A stretch of 52,692 nt of DNA from Clostridia bacterium (GTDB lineage Bacteria; Bacillota; Clostridia; Oscillospirales; QAMX01): contig JAFXIT010000054.1 in assembly GCA_017532825.1 (NCBI GenBank), forward strand, positions 1 through 52,692. Direction: 5' to 3'. The notes under the pieces were generated by a model. That model was not told the origin of the DNA. It searched no databases and saw only the letters and a list, made by a program, of their open reading frames with translations. The position numbers were made by a program, and so were the translations under genes. Shown one piece after another: positions 34,673-41,384 of this stretch (within the stretch, counting starts at the first letter, position 1; every line of letters begins with the position of its first letter).

Positions 34673-36079
34673 ATGTCCAAGGAGAAAACCGAAAAGCTTT
34701 CCGATAAGCTGCTCTACAAGCGCAAGAACGGCTATGAAACACTTGCCGCTGCCGACCTTGTCAAGGTAGACGATTTTTGCGAGGGCTACAAGAAGTTCCT
34801 CAACGTCGGTAAGACCGAGAGAGAGGCTGTTTCCGCCGCAGAGCTTATGGCGAAAGCGGCAGGGTATAAGCCCTTTAAAAGAGGGGACAGCGTCAAGCCC
34901 GGCGACGGCGTATATCTTATCAATCACGGAAAGGCCATTGCCGTAGCAAGAATTGGTAAAAATACCCTTGACAGCGGTGCCTACATTACTGCCGCTCACG
35001 TTGATGCGCCCCGTATAGACCTCAAGCCCTATCCTCTGTATGAAGACGGAGATATGGCGCTGATGAAGACCCATTACTATGGCGGCATCAGAAAGTATCA
35101 GTGGGTCGCTCTGCCTCTGGAGCTTCACGGTGTGATCGCCAAGGCTGACGGCACGGTCGAAAACGTTTCCATAGGCTCCGAGCCCGAGGATCCCGTGTTT
35201 GCCGTGACCGACCTTCTGCCGCATCTTGCAAAGGATCAGAACACCAAACCCCTCGGCACTGCCTTTACCGGTGAAAGCCTCAACGTTCTTGTCGGAAGCA
35301 CACCCTATGCAGACGAAGAGGGCGATAAGTATAAGCTCACCGCTATGAGCATTCTTAACGAAAGATACGCTATGACCGAGGCTGATTTCCTTTCCTCCGA
35401 GCTTTCCTTCGTACCTGCAGGAGAGGCCAGAGACGTGGGTCTCGACCGCAGCCTCATCGGCGCATACGGCCAGGACGACAGAGTCTGTGCATATTCGGCA
35501 CTCGTTGCGATGCTTGACCAGACCGAGATCCCCGAGCACACCTCCGTGTGTATCCTCGTTGACAAGGAAGAGATCGGCTCCGAAGGCATCAGCGGTATGC
35601 AGAGCGAATGGTTCGATACCTTTATGGACGATCTCTGCCAGGCCCAGAGTGTAAAGCTTCGTGCCTGCTACGAAAATTCCGTATGCCTTTCCGCAGATGT
35701 CTCCAACGCATATGACCCCAACTTCCCCGAGGTGTCCGATAAGCGCAACAACTCCCAGATAAACCAGGGTGCTGTCGTTGTTAAGTACACCGGCTCGGGC
35801 GGCAAGGGCGGTGCAAACGATGCTTCTGCAGAGCTTATAGCCGCACTTCGCAAGGTGTTTGACGATGCGGGTGCTCTTTGGCAGATGGGTGAGCTTGGAA
35901 AGGTCGACCAGGGCGGCGGCGGTACTGTTGCAAAGTTTATGGCAAAGCGCAACATACTCACTGTTGACGTCGGCGTTCCGGTTCTTTCCATGCACGCTCC
36001 CTTTGAGATCACCTCCAAGCTGGACGTATTTATGATGTATAAGGCAATGAAAGCCTTCTACGAAGCCGAAAGTTTGTAA
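34673..36079 (+). CDS. M18 family aminopeptidase
   Basis: 468 residues. Dinuclear zinc aminopeptidase with the M18 metal and catalytic residues: His and Asp in TAAHVDAPRIDLKP at about residues 102-115, the bridging Asp in GQDDRVCAYSAL, the Glu pair in DKEEIGSEG and the final His in SMHAPFEITSKLD. Members remove N-terminal acidic or hydrophobic residues from cytosolic peptides. AGGATGAAG precedes the ATG. Probable last gene of the galK unit; the aldolase promoter follows. Confidence 0.93.
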   Translation: MSKEKTEKLSDKLLYKRKNGYETLAAADLVKVDDFCEGYKKFLNVGKTEREAVSAAELMAKAAGYKPFKRGDSVKPGDGVYLINHGKAIAVARIGKNTLDSGAYITAAHVDAPRIDLKPYPLYEDGDMALMKTHYYGGIRKYQWVALPLELHGVIAKADGTVENVSIGSEPEDPVFAVTDLLPHLAKDQNTKPLGTAFTGESLNVLVGSTPYADEEGDKYKLTAMSILNERYAMTEADFLSSELSFVPAGEARDVGLDRSLIGAYGQDDRVCAYSALVAMLDQTEIPEHTSVCILVDKEEIGSEGISGMQSEWFDTFMDDLCQAQSVKLRACYENSVCLSADVSNAYDPNFPEVSDKRNNSQINQGAVVVKYTGSGGKGGANDASAELIAALRKVFDDAGALWQMGELGKVDQGGGGTVAKFMAKRNILTVDVGVPVLSMHAPFEITSKLDVFMMYKAMKAFYEAESL

Positions 36080-36089
36080 AAAAACATAG

Positions 36090-36118
36090 TTGAAATTATC
36101 AGCGAGAGTTGATAAAAT
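36090..36118 (+). promoter_or_regulatory. Strong sigma-A promoter of fba
   Basis: TTGAAA (36090-36095) and TAAAAT (36113-36118) with a 17-bp spacer, predicted +1 near 36125. The leader is about 29 nt with AGGAG at 36139-36143. Confidence 0.82.
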
Positions 36119-36153
36119 ATAAAAAGCAAATAATTAATAGGAGATGTATTTAA

Positions 36154-37092
36154 ATGCCACTCGTTACCTCGAAAGAAATGTTCAAGAAGGCTTATGAAGG
36201 CGGCTACGCCATCGGTGCTTTCAACGTCAACAACATGGAGATCGTTCAGGGTATAACCGAGGCTGCAATGGAGGAGAAGTCCCCCATAATCCTTCAGGTC
36301 TCTGCCGGTGCCAGAAAGTATGCTAAGCACGTTTATCTGATGAAGCTCATCGAGGCAGCCATTGCCGACACCGATCTTCCCATCTGCGTGCACCTTGACC
36401 ACGGCGACGGCTTTGATATCTGTAAGTCCTGCATCGACGGCGGCTTTACCTCCGTTATGATCGACGGCTCCAAGCACTCCTTTGAGGAAAATATCGAAGT
36501 TACCCGCAGAGTCGTTGAGTACGCTCATGAGCGCGGCGTCGTCGTAGAAGGCGAGCTGGGCAAGCTGGCCGGCATCGAAGATGCTGTCAACGTTTCCGCT
36601 GAAGACGCCCAGTTTACCAACCCCGACGAGGTTCAGGAGTTCGTCGAGAGAACCGGTGTTGACTCCCTTGCCATCGCCATCGGCACCAGCCACGGCGCCT
36701 ACAAGTTCAAGCCCGGCCAGAAGCCCCGCCTCCGCTTCGATATTCTCGAAGAAATTCAGAACAGACTTCCCGGCTTCCCGATCGTACTCCACGGCGCTTC
36801 CTCCGTCATCCCCGAGTTCGTCGAGATGATCAACAGCAACGGCGGCCAGATGCCCGACGCTATCGGCATCCCCGAGGATATGCTCAGACAGGCCGCTCGT
36901 ATGGCAGTCTGCAAGATCAATATCGACTCCGACCTCCGTCTTGCCATGACCGCTTCGGTCCGCAAGTACTTCAACGAGCACCCCGATCACTTCGACCCCA
37001 GACAGTACCTCTCTCCCGCCCGTACTGCCATTAAGGGCCTTGTTAAGCACAAGATCAGCAACGTTCTCGGCTCCTCCAACACCATCGACTAA
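36154..37092 (+). CDS. fba: Class II fructose-1,6-bisphosphate aldolase
   Basis: 312 residues, zinc-dependent glycolytic aldolase. Seen: GAFNVNNMEIVQG, the zinc His and catalytic Asp in VHLDHGDG at about residues 79-86, EGELG, GTSHGAYKF with a zinc His, and LHGASS with the third zinc His. Codon choice is markedly biased to C-ending codons (AAC, ATC, CCC, GGC) compared with neighbours, which fits very high expression. It is a single-gene unit between its own promoter and terminator. A DNA-level shadow ORF on the other strand results from this bias. Confidence 0.96.
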   Translation: MPLVTSKEMFKKAYEGGYAIGAFNVNNMEIVQGITEAAMEEKSPIILQVSAGARKYAKHVYLMKLIEAAIADTDLPICVHLDHGDGFDICKSCIDGGFTSVMIDGSKHSFEENIEVTRRVVEYAHERGVVVEGELGKLAGIEDAVNVSAEDAQFTNPDEVQEFVERTGVDSLAIAIGTSHGAYKFKPGQKPRLRFDILEEIQNRLPGFPIVLHGASSVIPEFVEMINSNGGQMPDAIGIPEDMLRQAARMAVCKINIDSDLRLAMTASVRKYFNEHPDHFDPRQYLSPARTAIKGLVKHKISNVLGSSNTID

Positions 37093-37112
37093 TAACTCTT
37101 TGGCTCACCAAA

Positions 37113-37155
37113 ATGCCCTATGCCGGAATTTTCTTTCGGCATAGGGCATACTTTT
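37113..37155 (+). terminator. Terminator of fba
   Basis: A stem of up to 16 bp (37113-37128 with 37134-37149, one G-T pair, 5-nt loop) is followed by ACTTTTTA. Confidence 0.9.
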
Positions 37156-37171
37156 TATAGAGGTGAGTTTT

Positions 37172-37663
37172 GTGAAGAGTTTGATTCTTAAGCTTGTAAA
37201 AAACGGCGACAACCTTTCGTCTGCCTTGGGCGATATTGATCCGCTTGAGCTTGAACGAGGTGTTCTGACGGTGGGGAAGAGCTTCGTAGCTTCCCTTCTT
37301 GGACTGCTTGAGGATGAAAAAATAAAGGTCACAGACGTAGAAATAGGTGCAGACGGAATAACTGCGTCTGTTATCTACGATCGAATGACCCTTGATTATT
37401 ATATGCAGGTAAAGAACCTCTCTATAAGCGGCGGAAGACTCAACGGTGAGATATACTACCGAGAAAAAAGACAGGGAGGCGGAATCGGTAACGCACTGCT
37501 TGGCATATCCGGAAAAAACGGAATATCGGTAGCTCTTGGCAGAAAAAGATGGTGCAGGGTAGATAACGACACTATCCTTTTGGATAGCGTGGGGATGCCG
37601 GACAGATTCTACCTGCGGTATACCGGAATAAAGCAGGGGAGACTTACCTTTAAAATCAATTAA
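37172..37663 (+). CDS. Unknown protein, 163 residues
   Basis: Starts with a basic amphipathic helix (VKSLILKLVKNGDNLSSALG) and is predicted to be beta-rich with alternating hydrophobic residues (VTDVEIGADGITASVIYDRM, YYMQVKNLSISGGRLNGEI), similar in feel to lipid-binding or LptA-like tubular folds, but I do not recognise a family. No signal peptide. GTG at 37172 is chosen because AGAGGTGAG lies 4-6 nt upstream; an in-frame GTG at 37163 is part of that site. Its stop overlaps the trmD stop by 4 nt on the other strand. I see no promoter beyond the fba terminator region. Confidence 0.65.
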   Translation: MKSLILKLVKNGDNLSSALGDIDPLELERGVLTVGKSFVASLLGLLEDEKIKVTDVEIGADGITASVIYDRMTLDYYMQVKNLSISGGRLNGEIYYREKRQGGGIGNALLGISGKNGISVALGRKRWCRVDNDTILLDSVGMPDRFYLRYTGIKQGRLTFKIN

Positions 37664-38367
37664 ATCTTTCCTTGGTTTTTAAGCTTTTCTATCATATCGG
37701 GACGGCGCTCTTGGGTCATCTTTAAGGATTGCTCATAGCGCCATTTTTTTATTTCGGAATGATTACCCGACAGAAGCACCTCGGGTACCTCACGGTCGTG
37801 CCAGACGGCGGGTTTGGTATACTGAGGATACTCAAGAAGCCCCGACCAGTGGCTTTCGTCTGTGTAGCAGCTTGCATCGGCAAGTACACCCGGCAGAAGC
37901 CTTGCTACCGAGTCAACTACCGCAAGGGCCGGTATCTCTCCGCCGGTGAGAACAAAGTCGCCTATAGAAAGCTCCTCGTCTACGCACTCCTCGATAAAAC
38001 GGTAGTCAATGCCCTCGTAGTGACCGCAGACGATAATAAACTCATCGTACAGAGAAAGACGCCTTGCGTGGTGCTGGTTGTATACGTTGCCCTGTGCGCT
38101 CATAAAGATGGTGTGAACGTGGTCCTTGCCGCGCTTGTCGCAAACGTCCCTCCAGCACCGATAGAGCGGATCTGCCTGCATAAGCATTCCGTATCCGCCG
38201 CCGTAGGGTGTATCGTCTACACGGGCCTGCTTGCTTGTCGTATAGTCTCTTATCTGATGAAAATCGATCTCGAGGTATCCGTTTTTGATCCCGTTACCAA
38301 CGATACTCTCGGTAAGTACCTTCTTTAAACTGTCGGGAAAAAGTGTGATTATATCTATGTGAAGCAT
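37660..38367 (-). CDS. trmD: tRNA (guanine(37)-N1)-methyltransferase
   Basis: 235 residues, a SPOUT (trefoil-knot) enzyme that makes m1G37 and prevents +1 frameshifting. Seen: DIITLFPDSL at the start, RVDDTPYGGGYGMLMQADPL, CGHYEGIDYRF and the knot SIGDFVLTGGEIPAL at about residues 135-149. The ATG overlaps the rimM stop by 1 nt (TAATG), so translation is coupled. The usual next gene, rplS, is absent; the convergent unknown gene is there instead. Confidence 0.97.
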   Translation of the reverse strand: MLHIDIITLFPDSLKKVLTESIVGNGIKNGYLEIDFHQIRDYTTSKQARVDDTPYGGGYGMLMQADPLYRCWRDVCDKRGKDHVHTIFMSAQGNVYNQHHARRLSLYDEFIIVCGHYEGIDYRFIEECVDEELSIGDFVLTGGEIPALAVVDSVARLLPGVLADASCYTDESHWSGLLEYPQYTKPAVWHDREVPEVLLSGNHSEIKKWRYEQSLKMTQERRPDMIEKLKNQGKI

Positions 38368-38861
38368 TATACCATTCCTTCTATCGTTGTGACTGTCATG
38401 GCCTTGTTCTCAACGTCAACGCTTTCTATAAATACGGGCGCTGCAGGGATAAGATATTCGTTTTCTCCTTCGGTTACAACGTAAACGTCGTTGGCAGGGA
38501 GGGTCATGACCGAAGTAATGTGCCCGATGACCCTTGCAAGACGGGTGTCATAAACCTCCATACCGATAAGGTCGCAATGGAAGTAGGTGTGTTCGGGAAG
38601 CTTTGCATCTCGCTTGTCAAAGCAAAATGATTTTCCGATGTAGGGGATTGCGGCATTTACCGTATCAACGCCCTTTATTTTTATAAGCAACATATTTTTG
38701 TGAACACGTGTCTCGGTGCATTCGCAGAGTTTGCCGCCTACGTAGTATTTTCCTACGGATTTAAGAAATTCTGCGCTGTCGCAGGTGGGATTGACCTTTA
38801 ATTCACCGCGGACACCGTGGGTTGTTACGATCTTTCCGCCTTCTATCAGATAGTTTTCCGT
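38367..38861 (-). CDS. rimM: Ribosome maturation factor RimM, no canonical start codon
   Basis: The frame ending just before trmD shows the RimM order: GKIVTTHGVRGELKV near the start, a PRC-barrel region with DLIGMEVYD-TRLARVIGHITSV and NEYLIPAAPVFIESVD. RimM helps assemble the 30S head via S19. The only ATG (38693) would remove the whole N-terminal domain (leaving 108 residues), but the frame stays open upstream and the homology continues. AGGAG (minus, about 38871-38875) is followed in frame by AAT, AAT, CTT, ACG; ACG at 38861 lies 9 nt from it and gives 164 residues, the normal length. So initiation is non-ATG/GTG/TTG, or a base is wrong. The start given is a best guess. Confidence 0.8.
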   Translation of the reverse strand, partial: TENYLIEGGKIVTTHGVRGELKVNPTCDSAEFLKSVGKYYVGGKLCECTETRVHKNMLLIKIKGVDTVNAAIPYIGKSFCFDKRDAKLPEHTYFHCDLIGMEVYDTRLARVIGHITSVMTLPANDVYVVTEGENEYLIPAAPVFIESVDVENKAMTVTTIEGMV

Positions 38862-38877
38862 AAGATTATTCTCCTGT

Positions 38878-38916
38878 AAAAAAATCAGGCTGCCCCGTAT
38901 TGATTGCGGGGCAGCC
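38878..38916 (-). terminator. Intrinsic terminator between khpA and rimM
   Basis: On the minus strand a perfect 10-bp GC-rich stem (38916-38907 with 38897-38888, 9-nt loop) is followed by TGA and seven T. It sits inside the rpsP-trmD cluster, so rimM-trmD depend on read-through or on a hidden promoter. Confidence 0.9.
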
Positions 38917-38931
38917 GCGGCAATACGCTGT

Positions 38932-39162
38932 TCAGTCGATTATATCGACAGTAACACGGATATTATCACGTATAGCTGCTGTTTTTATGATGGTACGCAT
39001 AGCCTTTGCTATACGACCCTGCTTGCCGATGACCTTGCCCATGTCGTCGGGATCGACCCTAAGTTCAAGGACAAGACCGCCGTCCTTTTCAGCTTCGTTG
39101 ACTGATACAGCCTCAGGTTTATCAACAAGTGCCTTCACAATGTACTCAAGAAGCTCTTTCAT
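38932..39162 (-). CDS. khpA: KH-domain RNA-binding protein KhpA (YlqC)
   Basis: 76 residues, a single KH domain with GKVIGKQGRIAKAMRTI, where the GxxG loop reads GKQG. KhpA, often with KhpB/Jag, binds many RNAs and affects cell size and division. ATG 39162 (MKELLEYIVKALV) fits the family start; an ATG at 39174 sits against the AAAGG site. Located after rpsP as in most Firmicutes, and followed by a terminator. Confidence 0.94.
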   Translation of the reverse strand: MKELLEYIVKALVDKPEAVSVNEAEKDGGLVLELRVDPDDMGKVIGKQGRIAKAMRTIIKTAAIRDNIRVTVDIID

Positions 39163-39196
39163 GAAATAAACCATCCTTTCGGGCGGATTTCTGCGA

Positions 39197-39436
39197 TCAC
39201 AGAATGCCTTCCTTCTTCAGAAGCGCCTTAACCGTATCAGTGGGCTGGGCACCGTTCTTAATCCACTCCTTGACCTTGTCTGCGTCGACCTTGACCTCAG
39301 AAGGATCGGTGAGGGGATTGTAAGTGCCGAGTTCCTCGATAAAACGGCCGTCTCTGGGGAAACGGGAGTCAGCGACGACTATTCTGTAGAAAGGAGCCTT
39401 CTTTGCACCCATTCTGCGGAGTCTGATCTTTACCAT
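39197..39436 (-). CDS. rpsP: 30S ribosomal protein S16
   Basis: 79 residues, full length. [25 protein letters not shown] is the S16 signature, followed by [12 protein letters not shown]. It binds 16S rRNA in the body of the 30S subunit. AAGGAGGTG lies before the ATG. A 60-bp gap separates it from ffh. Confidence 0.98.
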   Translation of the reverse strand: MVKIRLRRMGAKKAPFYRIVVADSRFPRDGRFIEELGTYNPLTDPSEVKVDADKVKEWIKNGAQPTDTVKALLKKEGIL

Positions 39437-39496
39437 TGCGTTACACCTCCTTGGCTTTTAATATATGATTGCATACCCGATGGGGTAGGCTACATA

Positions 39497-40861
39497 TCAA
39501 AACGGATAGCGGAAACCCTTTCCGCCGTTTCTGGGGGGCTTGCCGATGTGTCTTGGCATTCTGCCTGACGTCATCTGCTTTGCCATCTGCGTTGTTGCTT
39601 CGAACTGCTTTAGAAGCTTGTTTATATCCTCGACCCGTGTTCCGCTTCCTGCAGCAATTCTCTTTTTGCGGCTGAAGTTGAGGATCTTGGGATCGTCTCT
39701 CTCTGCCTTGGTCATTGAAAGTATGATCGCTTCGGTTCTCGATAACGCCTTTTCATCTATCTGGGCGTTTTCAAGCTGTTTTGGATTTACACCGGGGATC
39801 ATTCCGAGCAACGACTGAATGGAGCCCATCTTCTTGATCTGGCGCATCTGGTCGAGAAAGTCGTCAAGAGACATGCGGTTGGTACGCATTTTTTTCTCAA
39901 GCTCGGCAGCTTTTTTCTCGTCTATCGTATTTTGAGCCTTTTCGATGATGGTCAGAATATCGCCCATACCGAGTATCCTGGAAGCCATACGGTCGGGGTA
40001 GAACGGCTCAATATTGGAGGAATCAAGCTTTTCGCCGATACCAACAAACTTTATGGGCTTGCCGGTTGCCGCCTTAACAGAGAGCGCCGCACCGCCTCTT
40101 GCGTCGGAGTCGAGCTTCGACATTAGTACGCCGTCAATGCTTATGGCGTCATCGAATGCTTTAGCAGCGTTTACGGCATCCTGACCGGTCATTGCATCGA
40201 CAACGAGCATTATCTCGTCGGGTTCAACAGCGGCCTTTATCGCAAGAAGTTCGGCCATCATTTCATCGTCAACGTGAAGTCGGCCTGCTGTGTCTATGAA
40301 TACGATGTCGTTACCGTGCTCGGATGCATGAATGAGTGACTTTTTTGCGATCTCTATGGGATCGCCCTGTCCCATTTCAAAAACGGGGACGCCGACCTTT
40401 TCGCCCACGATGCAGAGCTGCTGGATGGCAGCAGGACGATAAACGTCACAAGCGACCAGAAGGGGACGTCTGTGAAGCTCATTTTTAAAATAACCTGCAA
40501 GCTTTGCAACGTTTGTGGTCTTACCGGCACCCTGAAGACCGACCATCATAACGACCGTTGGCGGCTTGGAGGCCATGTTTATCTTGGAGCCCGTGCCGCC
40601 CATAAGAGCGGTAAGCTCCTCGTTAACTATCTTAATGACCTGCTGTGCAGGGGTGAGGCTTTCAAGAACTTCGCTTCCTACGGCACGTTCGGAGACCGTG
40701 GATATAAAGTCACGTACGACGGATATGCTGACGTCGGCTTCGAGAAGCGCCAGCCTTATCTCGCGCATTGCTATCTTAATATCTCCTTCGGTAAGCTTGC
40801 CGCGACCGCGGAGCTTTTTAAATACCGCAGAGATCTTTTCCTGTAATCCTTCAAATGCCAT
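39497..40861 (-). CDS. ffh: Signal recognition particle protein Ffh
   Basis: 454 residues. The SRP GTPase that binds signal peptides and 4.5S/6S RNA. An N domain is followed by the G domain with GLQGAGKTT at about residues 108-116, VACDVYRPAA, DTAGRL and SKLDSDARGG, and by a methionine-rich M domain (TNRMSLDDFLDQM, then LGMIPG, SMTKAERDDP). The end GRMPRHIGKPP-RNGGKGFRYPF is basic. AAGGAG precedes the ATG; ylxM ends 9 nt upstream. Confidence 0.97.
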   Translation of the reverse strand: MAFEGLQEKISAVFKKLRGRGKLTEGDIKIAMREIRLALLEADVSISVVRDFISTVSERAVGSEVLESLTPAQQVIKIVNEELTALMGGTGSKINMASKPPTVVMMVGLQGAGKTTNVAKLAGYFKNELHRRPLLVACDVYRPAAIQQLCIVGEKVGVPVFEMGQGDPIEIAKKSLIHASEHGNDIVFIDTAGRLHVDDEMMAELLAIKAAVEPDEIMLVVDAMTGQDAVNAAKAFDDAISIDGVLMSKLDSDARGGAALSVKAATGKPIKFVGIGEKLDSSNIEPFYPDRMASRILGMGDILTIIEKAQNTIDEKKAAELEKKMRTNRMSLDDFLDQMRQIKKMGSIQSLLGMIPGVNPKQLENAQIDEKALSRTEAIILSMTKAERDDPKILNFSRKKRIAAGSGTRVEDINKLLKQFEATTQMAKQMTSGRMPRHIGKPPRNGGKGFRYPF

Positions 40862-40870
40862 GGCTTCTCC

Positions 40871-41233
40871 TTACTGCGGCTCTTCGGACAGCTTAAGAAT
40901 TTCAACTATTCTCCGATCAAGATCGGGGGAGTGGAACCTGGTGCAGTTTATATTATCGAGTTCTTGGGCCATGGTGTGTATTACGCTCATAGCCTGGGTG
41001 CTCTCCTTAAATCTGCGGACAAGTCCGAGCTTGTCTTCCATTTCGGAAAGAATGTTTTTTGACCTCAAGATCGCATCTCTTACGCCCTGACGGGTGATAT
41101 CGGTATGCTCGGATATCTCTGCCAGGGAAAGATCATCATTATAGTAAAGGTCAAATACCTCTTGCTGACGTTCGGTGAGTACAGCACCGTAAAAATCAAA
41201 GAGCATGCACATCTCAAATGAATCGTTTTTCAT
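40871..41233 (-). CDS. ylxM: YlxM/p13-family helix-turn-helix protein
   Basis: 120 residues. A sigma-70 region-4-like HTH: LTERQQEVFDLYYNDDLSLAEISEHTDITRQGVRDAI at about residues 16-52 with a C-terminal coiled region. YlxM is the usual first gene before ffh and is thought to aid SRP function, though the mechanism is unclear. ATG at 41233 follows AGGAGGGG; an in-frame start at 41269 would lie within the palindrome of the leader. Confidence 0.93.
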   Translation of the reverse strand: MKNDSFEMCMLFDFYGAVLTERQQEVFDLYYNDDLSLAEISEHTDITRQGVRDAILRSKNILSEMEDKLGLVRRFKESTQAMSVIHTMAQELDNINCTRFHSPDLDRRIVEILKLSEEPQ

Positions 41234-41259
41234 ACTGTCCCCTCCTAAAAGTCGATAAA

Positions 41260-41280
41260 TGTAAAGCACCGTGCTTTACA
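41260..41280. promoter_or_regulatory. Palindrome at the start of the ylxM-ffh transcript
   Basis: Two perfect 10-bp arms, TGTAAAGCAC (41260-41269) and GTGCTTTACA (41271-41280), flank one base. The predicted transcription start is near 41281, so the element spans about +2 to +22. It could be an operator for a dimeric regulator or a 5'-terminal mRNA hairpin. I cannot match it to a known regulator site. Confidence 0.6.
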
Positions 41281-41287
41281 GAACGTA

Positions 41288-41316
41288 ATGATATCACATT
41301 TGCCTTTGTTTGTCAA
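41288..41316 (-). promoter_or_regulatory. Sigma-A promoter of ylxM-ffh-rpsP-khpA
   Basis: On the minus strand consensus TTGACA (41316-41311) and TATCAT (41293-41288) with a 17-bp spacer. Confidence 0.88.
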
Positions 41317-41384
41317 GCGTAAATGTATATAAAATGAAATTTTTCGTAAAATAATTCTTATCAATCTCTGGACCGGAGGCTATT

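Noticed and set aside
36058..37050. 330-codon frame opposite fba
   Set aside because: Caused by the C-ending codon bias of a highly expressed gene.
41325..41352. Sigma-E-like match before the glucan synthase (GTATATA, N13, CGTAAAAT)
   Set aside because: Two mismatches in each box and short spacing in an AT-rich region; not better than chance. No clear sigma-A promoter was seen there either.
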